Positions 44,447-52,253 of a DNA stretch of 64,000 bases are shown here, one piece after another (position 1 is the stretch's first letter; each line of letters starts with the position of its first letter). Position numbers and translations under genes: made by a program. The DNA comes from Candidatus Zipacnadia bacterium (GTDB lineage: Bacteria; Armatimonadota; Zipacnadia; Zipacnadales; UBA5352), in contig JALGUJ010000004.1 in NCBI GenBank assembly GCA_029820945.1, forward strand, positions 22,520-86,519. Reading direction: 5' to 3'. The notes beneath the pieces were generated by a model, which saw only the letters and a program-made list of their open reading frames with translations, made no database searches and was not told where the DNA came from.

Positions 44447-45235
44447 CTATCGCCGTGTGTTATTGGCGATCTCGAGCATCTGGTCTGCGATGCGGATGGC
44501 CTGCGAGTTGGCCTCGTAGGCCCGCTGGGCGGTGATCATGTTGACCATCTCTTCGACCACCTTCACGTTCGACATCTCCAGCATGCCCTGGGTGATGGTG
44601 CCGAGGCCGTCGATGCCGGGCGCGCCGGTCGTCGGCTCGCCCGAGGCGGCCGTCGAGGCCAGGAGGCTGTGCCCGAGGCCGCGCAGGCCCGCCGGGTTGG
44701 CGAAGCGCGCGAGCTGGACCTGGCCGATGGTCTGAGGGTCGGTCGAGCCCGCGGTTGTGGTCGAGACCGTGCCGTCGCTGCCCACGGAGATGGAGGTGGC
44801 GTCGGCGGGGATGACCAGCGGCGGCTCGAGCGGGAAGCCATCTGCGGTCACCACGTTGCCCTCGCTGTCCATCTTGAAGGCTCCCGCGCGCGTGTAGGCC
44901 ACGCTGCCGCTGGGCATCAGGACCTGGAAGAAGCCGCTGCCCTCGATGACCATGTCCAGCGCATTGCCCGTCTCCTGGAAGGTGCCCTGGGCGAAGAGCT
45001 TGCGGGTGGCCGCCGTGCGGGTGCCCAGCCCCACCTGGATGCCGGTCGGGATCTCGACGCCCTCCGCAGCCGCCGATCCGGCCTCGCGCAGCGTCTCGTA
45101 CATGAGGTCCTGGAACTCCACGCGCTGCTTCTTGAAGCCGGTGGTGTTCACGTTCGCCAGGTTGTTGGCGATGGTGTCCACGTTCAGCTCCTGGGCCGTC
45201 ATGCCGCTGGCGGCCGACCACAGTGCGCGCATCAT
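44447..45235 (-). CDS. flgG: Flagellar distal rod protein
   Basis: A 262-residue protein. [40 protein letters not shown] and [13 protein letters not shown] are the FlgG N-terminus; [20 protein letters not shown] is the shared hook-basal body core and [20 protein letters not shown] with [14 protein letters not shown] the C-terminal helix. It builds the distal rod. Two adjacent ATG codons are possible starts. Confidence 0.96.
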   Translation of the reverse strand: MMRALWSAASGMTAQELNVDTIANNLANVNTTGFKKQRVEFQDLMYETLREAGSAAAEGVEIPTGIQVGLGTRTAATRKLFAQGTFQETGNALDMVIEGSGFFQVLMPSGSVAYTRAGAFKMDSEGNVVTADGFPLEPPLVIPADATSISVGSDGTVSTTTAGSTDPQTIGQVQLARFANPAGLRGLGHSLLASTAASGEPTTGAPGIDGLGTITQGMLEMSNVKVVEEMVNMITAQRAYEANSQAIRIADQMLEIANNTRR

Positions 45236-45294
45236 CGTCGCATCACCTCAGCTTCGTCGCACGTGATGCCGATGGCCCTCATGAGGGCGACCGG

Positions 45295-45993
45295 TCACGA
45301 GGCTATGCTGTCTATCAGCTTGCCGAGCGTCTCGTCCGTGTAGCGCAGCGTGGCCGCGCTGGCCTCGAAGGCGCGGAAGCCGCTCATCATGTGCGTCATC
45401 TCTCGGACCACGCTGACGTTCGCCTCCTCGACGCAGCCCTGCAGCACGCGTGGCTCTTCGGCCATGCGCGGGCCCAGCTCCGCGGTGAGCAGACCGTCCT
45501 GCTCGCGGCGCAGGCCGTCGGCGGGGTCGAACTCGGCGATGAACAGGTAGTCCACGAACTGGCTCTCCGAGAAGAGCTGGCCCTGCTCGGTTGCCAGCAG
45601 CTCCGGGCCGGGCAGCACGATGGGCCCCTCGCGGCCCATGACCTGGTGGCCGGAGAGCGACAGCAGGCGACCGTTCGCGTCCACGTGGAAGCGCCCGTCG
45701 CGCGTGTAGCGGAGGCCGCGGTCGGTCTGCAGCGTGAAGAGCCCCGGCCCGGCCAGCGCCAGGTCGTACGGGTTGCCGGTCTCGTGGACGGGTCCCGGGG
45801 TGACGTCGATGGCGGTGCTGTGGGGCCGCGGCCCGACCGCCGCCAGCTCGCCCGCGAACCCGCCCTGCGCCACCGACAGGTCGGAGCGTCGGTAGCCCGC
45901 CGTACCGGCGTTCGCGAGGTTATTGGCGTAGACGTCCTGCCTGTGCTGCTGCACCCGCATTCCCGCCGCCGCCGCCTGCAGCCCCCTGGTCAC
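45295..45993 (-). CDS. flgF: Flagellar proximal rod protein
   Basis: A 232-residue FlgF-type paralogue of FlgG. From GTG 45993: TRGLQAAAAGMRVQQHRQDV, YANNLANAGTAGYRRSDLSV, LALAGPGLFTLQTDRGLRYT and C-terminal VVREMTHMMSGFRAFEASAA. The track start at 46248 adds 85 Arg/Pro-rich residues and is rejected; GGGAGG lies about 10 nt before the GTG. First gene of the operon, about 33 nt after the FliA promoter's predicted start point. Confidence 0.9.
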   Translation of the reverse strand: MTRGLQAAAAGMRVQQHRQDVYANNLANAGTAGYRRSDLSVAQGGFAGELAAVGPRPHSTAIDVTPGPVHETGNPYDLALAGPGLFTLQTDRGLRYTRDGRFHVDANGRLLSLSGHQVMGREGPIVLPGPELLATEQGQLFSESQFVDYLFIAEFDPADGLRREQDGLLTAELGPRMAEEPRVLQGCVEEANVSVVREMTHMMSGFRAFEASAATLRYTDETLGKLIDSIAS

Positions 45994-46034
45994 ACGCGCT
46001 CGCCTCCCGGTGCGCTTCGTGCGTCGCAGCACAC

Positions 46035-46061
46035 TTAACGGCGGGGCGTCCTCGAACTTAA
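46035..46061 (-). promoter_or_regulatory. FliA (sigma-28) promoter for the flgF-flgL operon
   Basis: On the minus strand TTAAGTTC, exactly 11 nt, GCCGTTAA, compared with the known consensus TAAAGTTT-N11-GCCGATAA (6 of 8 and 7 of 8 matches with exact spacing). It is about 40 nt upstream of the flgF start. Confidence 0.85.
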
Positions 46062-46271
46062 GTGAGCGCGGCCGAGATGGGAGGAGGAATGCCGGTCCGC
46101 GGCGCGAACGTCGCGCCAGATGAGGCACCAGCGGAGGCAGCCGGCAACGCACGCCCAGCCAGACCAGAGCCCGCGAAGGACCAAGCCGTCGCCGGCGAGC
46201 GACCCCAGCGCGCCAGGGGTCGCTTCTGGCTTGCGCACCGGGCCTCAATCCCCCGAGGAGGCCGTTGTCAG

Positions 46272-46454
46272 ATGAGCCAGCTCCTGTCCGTTCTCCACGC
46301 CCGGTACGAGAACGACCGCGTGCTCTACGCGGTCGTCAGCGTGGTGACCATGCTTCTCGTCGGTGTGCTGGTGGGACTGCTCATGGACTGGATCGGCCGC
46401 AGGCTGGGGGTGGACACCTCGGTCCTGCACCATCACAGAGAGAAGGTGAAGTAG
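46272..46454 (+). CDS. Small single-pass membrane protein preceding a TauE/SafE exporter
   Basis: A 60-residue protein: charged N-terminus (SQLLSVLHARYENDRVL), one membrane helix (AVVSVVTMLLVGVLVGLLMDWI) and a His/Lys-rich tail (TSVLHHHREKVK). ATG 46272 follows GAGGAGG by about 10 nt; the track start at 46062 is in upstream non-coding DNA. Its stop is 2 nt before the exporter start. A second small membrane protein precedes the second exporter (47787), so it may be an accessory subunit. No family recognised. Confidence 0.72.
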   Translation: MSQLLSVLHARYENDRVLYAVVSVVTMLLVGVLVGLLMDWIGRRLGVDTSVLHHHREKVK

Positions 46455-46456
46455 GC

Positions 46457-47546
46457 GTGTACTTCCCCATCGCCGACGTCACGATCCCGGTGGCGTACCT
46501 GCTTGGGATCGGCCTGGCAGTCGGTGTGTGCGGGGGCTTGTGGGGGAGGGGGTGGCGGATGGATGGTGACGCCCGCGCTCTACGCGCTGGGCGTCCCCAT
46601 GAACATCGCAGTGGGGACGGACCTTGCTCACATCGTCGGCAAATCGCTCGTCTCGACATTCAGGCACTTCAGGTTCGGCAATGTCTCGCTCAAGATCGGC
46701 CTATCCATGGTCCCCGGGACGATGCTCGGGGTGGAGATCGGCGCGCGGATCATGGAGCACCTCAAGGCTCAGGGCGCCGAGGCCGTGGACAGCACCATCA
46801 GCCTGCTCTACGTCATCCTGCTGGGCTCACTGGCGCTGTTCACCTTCATCGAGTCGTGGCGCTCGCGCTCCGCGCTGGCGCGCGAGAGCCGGGCGGCGCA
46901 CTCGCCCGACGGCCCCGCGCTCAACCACGAGGTGGAGGACCGTGTCACGGCGGACATCGCCGAATGGGTGGAGACGATCCGCATTCCCCCCATGGTCTCA
47001 TGCCGCGTGGCGGGCGTCCGCCAGGTCTCGGTGTGGCTCGTAGTTCTCGCGTCCATCGTCACCGGCCTGCTTGCCGGGCTGCTCGGCGTGGGCGGCGGCT
47101 TCCTGCGCATGCCGACGCTCGTCTACGTGGTAGGCTGCCCCACCCACGTGGCGGTCGGGACCGACCTGTTCGAGATCATCATCTCGGCCTCCTACGGCAC
47201 GCTGACGCACGCGCTCAAGGGCAACGTGGACCTGATGATGGGGCTCATCATGCTGGTGGGCGCGACCGTCGGCGCGCAGATCGGCACCTTCGCCACGCGC
47301 TACGTGCAGGGGACGGAGGTGCGGGCTCTCTTCGGTCTGGGCATCCTGGTCGCGGCCATGGCGGTCATCGCCAAGACCTACCTGGGCATGCCGGGCCTGG
47401 CCGTCGCGCTGGTGATGATCATGGCCGCCGGCATGGCGCTGACCATCGTCGGCTACCTGGTCCGCGGCATCCTCCTGGGCCGCGGCGCCCCCGAGCGCGA
47501 GGAGATGGCCAAGCGGCGCGACGCCGCCCCGCCGGCATCGCAGTGA
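46457..47546 (+). CDS. TauE/SafE-family exporter, interrupted by a +1-nt frameshift in a G run
   Basis: A membrane exporter of about 362 residues for sulfite, sulfoacetate or another organosulfur anion. The 5' part (VYFPIADVTIPVAYLLGIGL) is in the frame starting at GTG 46457; the rest (MVTPALYALGVPMNIAVGTD, GLLGVGGGFLRMPTLVYVVG) is in the frame of the track ORF at 46503. Aligned with the paralogue at 48056 (GVGLIAGFAGVSGGYLLTP), the junction needs 54 nt where 55 are present, placing one extra G in the run at 46542-46552. The two GVGGG half repeats and about eight membrane segments are otherwise intact. A sequencing error or a recent disabling mutation is likely. Confidence 0.85.
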
Positions 47547-47551
47547 GCTAT

Positions 47552-47580
47552 TTGACGAGGCCTGCCGCCTCCACTATAAT
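47552..47580 (+). promoter_or_regulatory. Near-consensus sigma-70 promoter upstream of the second small-protein/TauE unit
   Basis: TTGACG, 17-nt spacer, TATAAT, starting 6 nt after the stop of the first TauE gene. Transcription would start near 47587, about 200 nt upstream of the next start codon. Confidence 0.9.
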
Positions 47581-47586
47581 ACCACT

Positions 47587-47786
47587 GCCGAGGTGAGATT
47601 CGCTGCCGGGACCCGCGGAAGCACGGACAGCGATGGAGCTGAGGCAAATCGAGGAGATCGTGGCCCGCCGCCGTTCGCGGCGGGCCTGATTGTATTCGCG
47701 ACGCGAACACTCTTCCAGGAGTGTCGCGGCGAAGAGGTATGGCGCAGGCCGTGAATGCCCCAGCACGATAGGCCAGGCGAGCCGAA
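47587..47786 (+). ncRNA. Candidate structured leader or small RNA
   Basis: No credible ORF. From the predicted transcription start the RNA can form TCGCTG/CAGCGA (47600-47633) with inner pairs, then a perfect 10-bp hairpin GGCCCGCCGC-CGTTC-GCGGCGGGCC (47662-47686) followed by TGATTGTATT, which may act as a terminator, and then ACACTC-TTCCAG-GAGTGT (47707-47724) nearer the next gene. This could be a roughly 105-nt small RNA or an attenuating leader of the gene at 47787. No known riboswitch or 6S/SRP signature recognised. Confidence 0.45.
47662..47695 (+). terminator. Possible intrinsic terminator or attenuator inside the leader
   Basis: 10-bp GC stem with 5-nt loop followed by TGATTGTATT; the downstream sequence is T-rich but not a continuous U tract, so termination may be partial. 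Confidence 0.5.
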
Positions 47787-48053
47787 ATGTGGCTCAGGAA
47801 GGGCGAACTTGTGGCGGGCCTCGAGGCGCTCTCCGCGGCGGCTACGGTCGCCTTGATGGCGTGGTATGCAGTGGCACGCGCACCCGAGCTCGCGGCCAGG
47901 TTAGGCCGGCTCGACGACATCACCGTCGGGCTGGTCACCGTCATCGTCGTGCTGACGGCCGGCGGCCTTCTCGCCTTCGCCTTCGCCAGGGCCGAGGACG
48001 CGATGGAGCTCGCCCGCCGGAGGGCGTCTGAGAAGTCGGGAGCGAGTGGTTAG
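47787..48053 (+). CDS. Small two-helix membrane protein preceding the second TauE/SafE exporter
   Basis: An 88-residue protein with two membrane helices (EALSAAATVALMAWYAVARA and VGLVTVIVVLTAGGLLAFAF) and a basic C-terminus (MELARRRASEKSGASG). It ends 2 nt before the exporter's GTG, so the two are co-translated. It is not clearly homologous to the 60-residue protein at 46272, but it holds the same position. ATG 47787 has only a weak ribosome-binding site, which fits regulation by the structured leader. Family unknown. Confidence 0.72.
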   Translation: MWLRKGELVAGLEALSAAATVALMAWYAVARAPELAARLGRLDDITVGLVTVIVVLTAGGLLAFAFARAEDAMELARRRASEKSGASG

Positions 48054-48055
48054 TC

Positions 48056-49144
48056 GTGGTGGAAATCGCGGCCGGGGTGACGGCGAATCTCTACCTGCTG
48101 GCGGCGGTCGGGGCCGGCGTCGGCCTCATCGCCGGCTTCGCGGGCGTCAGCGGGGGCTATCTGCTGACACCCATCCTGATCGTCCTCGGCTTCCCCGCAC
48201 CGCTCGCGGTCGGGACGGCACTGGCGCTGATGTCCGCCAACACGCTCATCGCCGTGCTGCGACACCGCGAGCTGGGCCACCTCGATCTGAAGATGGCCCT
48301 CATCATGGCCCTGGGCACGCTTCTGGGCGCTGAGGCCGGCGTTCGGTTGCTGGACTACGCGAAGGGAATCAGCGGTACCTTCGTCAATGTCGGCGTGTTG
48401 GGAGCGATGATCGTCACCCTGGCGGCCGTCGCCGTCTCGATGACGCGCGAGGTCTGGCAGCGCTCCAGGGAGATGTCCGAGCTCTCGGAGGCCGACGCGC
48501 TCGCGTACGGCGGCGAGATCGAGACAGGTATGTCCCACTTCCTGCAGGGGCTGTGTGTCTTCCCACACATTCGGTTCACCAAGTCCAAGCTGCGCATCTC
48601 CGGCTGGATCGTGCTGCTGCTGGGCGCAGTGATCGGCATCGCATCGGGGTTCCTCGGTGTCGGCGGGTGCTTCATGCGCGGCCCCGCCCTGATCTACCTG
48701 ATCGGCCAGCCCTCCCTGATGGCCGTGGGCACCAACCTGCTGGGCGCGTTCATCGGCGTTCTCTTCAGTTGCTTCCGCCATGCCATGCTCGGTCACGTCC
48801 ACCTTGGCGTGGCGCTGGTGATGCTGCTGGGGATGTCGATCGGCACCCAGGTCGGCGCCTCAGGCACCTCCTACCTCAAGGGCCTGGCCGTGCGCTACGT
48901 GCTCACCGCCTCCGTCGTGGCGGCGCTCTTCGGCCCGGTCCTCAAGATGGCCTACTTCCTGACGGGCTCCCGGATCGCCTGGCTTAACCAGACCGCGATG
49001 ATTGTGACCGTCGCGCAGGTGTTCGTGCCCGTGGCGATCATCATCGCGCTGCTGATCATGGTGTTCCGCCACTTGACCGGCGGCCGGGTGCCCAGATGGG
49101 CGCGGCAGCTCATGGCGCCCCGCGAGCACACCGCCGCAGGATAG
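48056..49144 (+). CDS. TauE/SafE-family sulfite/organosulfur exporter
   Basis: A 362-residue intact paralogue of the frameshifted exporter upstream. Two half-repeats each contain the family motif: LIAGFAGVSGGYLLTPILIV and IASGFLGVGGCFMRGPALIY, followed by PLAVGTALALMSANTLIAVL and LMAVGTNLLGAFIGVLFSCF. About eight membrane segments with a cytoplasmic loop containing EVWQRSREMSELSEADALA. Substrate not decidable. Start GTG 48056 or 48059. Confidence 0.9.
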   Translation: MVEIAAGVTANLYLLAAVGAGVGLIAGFAGVSGGYLLTPILIVLGFPAPLAVGTALALMSANTLIAVLRHRELGHLDLKMALIMALGTLLGAEAGVRLLDYAKGISGTFVNVGVLGAMIVTLAAVAVSMTREVWQRSREMSELSEADALAYGGEIETGMSHFLQGLCVFPHIRFTKSKLRISGWIVLLLGAVIGIASGFLGVGGCFMRGPALIYLIGQPSLMAVGTNLLGAFIGVLFSCFRHAMLGHVHLGVALVMLLGMSIGTQVGASGTSYLKGLAVRYVLTASVVAALFGPVLKMAYFLTGSRIAWLNQTAMIVTVAQVFVPVAIIIALLIMVFRHLTGGRVPRWARQLMAPREHTAAG

Positions 49145-49283
49145 CCGCCCGACACTGCCGGGGGGTTGACAGTGCCGCACCGTGCGTCGTGGCCCGGCAC
49201 GGAAGTTGCAGGTCAGACCCCGACTGCGGACTCCCCGGTCCGTCGGCAACTCCCGCCGTGGCCGCACGCGAGAGGTGCGTGAC

Positions 49284-50732
49284 ATGTCCCGTCCGTCCCG
49301 CCGCATTGCTGCACTTGCCGTGCTGTTCGCGTTGGCCGCCTGTTACCTCATCGGCTGTGGCGGAGGTGGCGGCGCGCCGTCCCCTCCGCCGGGGCCGCCG
49401 CCCGTCGAGATCGGCCCCGGGCCCGGCCCGCCCGCACCGACCGTCGCCGCGGAGCCGGGCATCAGCACCGTGGCCGCGCGCAACGCGCCCTTCGCGACCG
49501 CGCCCAACGCCGACGTCGTCCGCGCCGCCGCCCTGAACCGCATTGACGGCCTCGCCGATGACCCGCCCTCCAGCACGCCGGACCTGGAGGCGCTGCTCGC
49601 CGACTTCACCGGATGGGTCACCCAGCAGCCGAACGACGCGGCGGCGCAGGCCGGCCTGGCGGCCGCCCTCGTCATGGCCGGCATCTACAACGCCGGCATC
49701 GACGCCGGCTACGCACCGCCCGACATCTTCGGCCTCTTCGGGCCCCTCACCGACCTCACCTCGGTCAAGACCGCGCAGTCCGGTGCTCGCCTCAAGCGCA
49801 TGCTGGCGGCGACATGCCTGCCCCTGCCCCAGGCATGGGGCGTTGCCCCGGTGGAGACGGCCGCGGACCGGCCCGACCTAACCGACGCCGACTTCAGCAC
49901 GGCCGACGTGCAGATCGCCGTGCGCCATTACCTCCTTCCGCTGATCGACTGCGCGCTCGACCGCCTGCGCGCTCTGCGCGACAACGCCCCGGACGATCGA
50001 ACGCCTCTGGTCGAGCTTGGCGCGGGCGAGGACGTGAAGCGGGCATACCGGGGCGACGTCAGGGCCCTGATCGGGCTGCTGCGGCTGCTCAAGGCCACCC
50101 TCATGCAGGCCTGCGCCTACCAGCTCAACGCCGGGAGCTGGGACTGGACCGTACCCCTGGCCGACCGCGACGGCAACGGCGACGGCCTGCTGGCGGTCAA
50201 CGAGTACCTGCCGGACGACCCGTTCCTCCGGCGCCATCCGAGCCGGAACATGCAGGATTCCGGTGCGACATTGAGGGCGGGGCTGAGCGACCTCGTTCTG
50301 AGCATGAACTCCCGCCGCCCGGACTCGCTGCTGCAGGCATGGGCGAGCGGCGGCGAGGACTCGACGCAGAGACCGGCGCTGCTCGAGGACATTCGCGAGC
50401 TTGCCCGCGAGACGGTCACGGTGACCGTCACCTACAGCGGCGCTGCGAACCCCGAGATTCCGGCCGCTGCATCCAGAGACGTGCGCCTGAACCTGTCGCG
50501 GATCTGGGACGCGCCGGTCGATGACCTGAAGGAGCTGCTGCCGACGCTCAGGCCCGTGAGCGGCGGCGCATGGGAGGCGCTGCCGCGCGACGCGGACGAC
50601 TTCCCGGACCCGACCTTCAACGGCCTCTTCCCCCGGCCCGACCCGCTGATCGACATCATCGTCGGCGGCCCGGACTACGTCGCGCTGTCCTACGGGGAGA
50701 TCGACGAGCTCGTCATCATCGACCGCCGGTAG
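49284..50732 (+). CDS. Secreted lipoprotein of unknown function
   Basis: A 482-residue protein. Signal peptide with two possible lipoboxes (VLFALAAC and CYLIGC), then Gly- and Pro-rich linker (GGGGGAPSPPPGPPPVEIGP). The mature part is largely helical (DDPPSSTPDLEALLADFTGW, IDCALDRLRALRDNAPDD, RAYRGDVRALIGLLRLLKAT) and ends in a hydrophobic acidic segment (VGGPDYVALSYGEIDELVII). No family recognised. It is 19 nt upstream of the predicted outer-membrane barrel, so a shared envelope role is likely. AGAGGTG precedes ATG 49284. Confidence 0.68.
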   Translation: MSRPSRRIAALAVLFALAACYLIGCGGGGGAPSPPPGPPPVEIGPGPGPPAPTVAAEPGISTVAARNAPFATAPNADVVRAAALNRIDGLADDPPSSTPDLEALLADFTGWVTQQPNDAAAQAGLAAALVMAGIYNAGIDAGYAPPDIFGLFGPLTDLTSVKTAQSGARLKRMLAATCLPLPQAWGVAPVETAADRPDLTDADFSTADVQIAVRHYLLPLIDCALDRLRALRDNAPDDRTPLVELGAGEDVKRAYRGDVRALIGLLRLLKATLMQACAYQLNAGSWDWTVPLADRDGNGDGLLAVNEYLPDDPFLRRHPSRNMQDSGATLRAGLSDLVLSMNSRRPDSLLQAWASGGEDSTQRPALLEDIRELARETVTVTVTYSGAANPEIPAAASRDVRLNLSRIWDAPVDDLKELLPTLRPVSGGAWEALPRDADDFPDPTFNGLFPRPDPLIDIIVGGPDYVALSYGEIDELVIIDRR

Positions 50733-50751
50733 CCGTCCTGGGGGCTCGCCC

Positions 50752-52164
50752 GTGCTGCGCGGTATCATCGGCCTGCTGATCGTGGCCTGCCCGTCGCTCC
50801 TCGCGGCCGACCCGGCCGACCTCTTCTGGCAGGCCGGGGCGGACCGGATGCTGCGTGGCGGCAGCCTCGCGCCGCCGACCCTGCTCGACAGCCCCCGCGC
50901 GGACTTCCCCACCAGCCTGGCGCGCGCGGGGCGCGGGCGCGTGGAGGTCGAGGCCAGGCGCCAGGTCCCGCTGACCCTCCGCCGCGGCCGCCGCGAGTCA
51001 GGCAGCATCAGCGCGGCGACCTGGGAGACGAACCTCGCGGTACCGCTCGCGCCGGACGGGGCAGAGAGCGCGTGGGCCGCCGGCTGGCGGACCTGCTGCG
51101 TGTCTACGGAGCTCCGCCATCGCCTGCGCCGGGACGAGACCTACGCGGAGGTCGGCGCCACCGCGATCAGCTTCGGCGCTGCCTGGGAGAGCGACGGCTG
51201 GACGGTGGGGGTCGGGCGCTCCAGGGTCACGCTGGACGCGGTGCTGGGCGGCGATGCCGTGGCCGAGCTGCAGCATGTCCGACGCGGCCGTGAGGGCCTC
51301 ACCGCTCGGTCGGAGGGTCCGCTGGACACCATCGCGGTGCAGCGGCGCGCCGGCCGGTGGCTGGTTGGCGCGCAAGTGGCCAGGCGCGACGCGACCACCG
51401 AAGTGCCCGTCGCCATCGACGAGCAGGACTACCTCGGCGTCTTCACCTCAGGAGAGCGGCGCCTGGACGCCTGGCTGGCCCGCGACGCGGGCCCGCGGCG
51501 ATGGCTGGCCTGGGCCTCGAAGCGTTCCGTTGACCCGGGGCCGAGCGCGATCACGGCCGGGACGGCCATCCGCGGTCGCGGCGGCCTCGCCACCGACGAG
51601 ACCCTCATCGGCGTCGGCTGGGTCGAGCACACCCCGCGACTGACGCGGCACCTGGAGCTGACCGCCCAGCGAGCCGACTTCGACCTCTCCGGCTGCGCGG
51701 ACCGGGGCGCGCTCGGCGGCGGCCTGACCGGTCGCTATCGCCTCAGCGCCCGGGCCGGCGCCGACACCATCGGGCTTCGCTGGGGAGAGCAACGCGCCGC
51801 GGGCCGCTGGCGCTGGGGCTACGGGCTCTCGGTGCTGCATGGCGAGCTGGACTTCCACGGCGAGTTCATGGACTCACCGGGGCCGTTCGCCAGGCCCGAT
51901 ACGCACTGGGACCAGCGCTTGCGCGACGGCGAGGCCTGGCTGACCTCAGCCTCGGTGGGCGCGGGGTACCGCGCGGGCGGCTGGGGGATCAACGCCACCT
52001 ACACGGTCCTCGGCGGGCATCTCTCAGCGGAGTTCGAGGACCTCACCGAGCCCGAGCCGCCGGGGCCGTCTCCCGGCCCGCCGCCGGAGCCCCGGCCTTC
52101 CGGCCCCGGCGCGCGCCTCGACCCCGGGTGGATGCTCTCCGTGTGCGTGAGCCGGGAGCTGTGA
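50752..52164 (+). CDS. Predicted outer-membrane beta-barrel protein
   Basis: A 470-residue exported protein (GTG start; signal peptide LRGIIGLLIVACPSLLAA). Many alternating short strands with aromatic ends follow (TYAEVGATAISFGAAWESDG, RHLELTAQRADFDLSGCADR, GRWRWGYGLSVLHGELDFHG, GYRAGGWGINATYTVLGGHL), as in outer-membrane barrels. A Pro-rich stretch (PEPPGPSPGPPPEPRPSGPG) sits near the C-terminus, before DPGWMLSVCVSREL, a possible last strand. No family assigned. Prediction rests on pattern only. Confidence 0.6.
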   Translation: MLRGIIGLLIVACPSLLAADPADLFWQAGADRMLRGGSLAPPTLLDSPRADFPTSLARAGRGRVEVEARRQVPLTLRRGRRESGSISAATWETNLAVPLAPDGAESAWAAGWRTCCVSTELRHRLRRDETYAEVGATAISFGAAWESDGWTVGVGRSRVTLDAVLGGDAVAELQHVRRGREGLTARSEGPLDTIAVQRRAGRWLVGAQVARRDATTEVPVAIDEQDYLGVFTSGERRLDAWLARDAGPRRWLAWASKRSVDPGPSAITAGTAIRGRGGLATDETLIGVGWVEHTPRLTRHLELTAQRADFDLSGCADRGALGGGLTGRYRLSARAGADTIGLRWGEQRAAGRWRWGYGLSVLHGELDFHGEFMDSPGPFARPDTHWDQRLRDGEAWLTSASVGAGYRAGGWGINATYTVLGGHLSAEFEDLTEPEPPGPSPGPPPEPRPSGPGARLDPGWMLSVCVSREL

Positions 52165-52253
52165 AGGACCGGACCCTTCCGGCGCGAACTCTACCCCTGC
52201 CCGCCGGGCGCGGGCGACGCGGCAGATTCCGCACGCCGAGAGGATGACCGACA

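Noticed and set aside
46062-46271. N-terminal extension of the small membrane protein in the ORF track
   Set aside because: It overlaps the FliA promoter region and is Pro/Ala/Arg-rich without a ribosome-binding site; ATG 46272 with GAGGAGG is clear.
49166-49194. Perfect TTGACA before the lipoprotein gene at 49284
   Set aside because: At 17-nt spacing the -10 position reads GTGGCC, so no promoter is supported.
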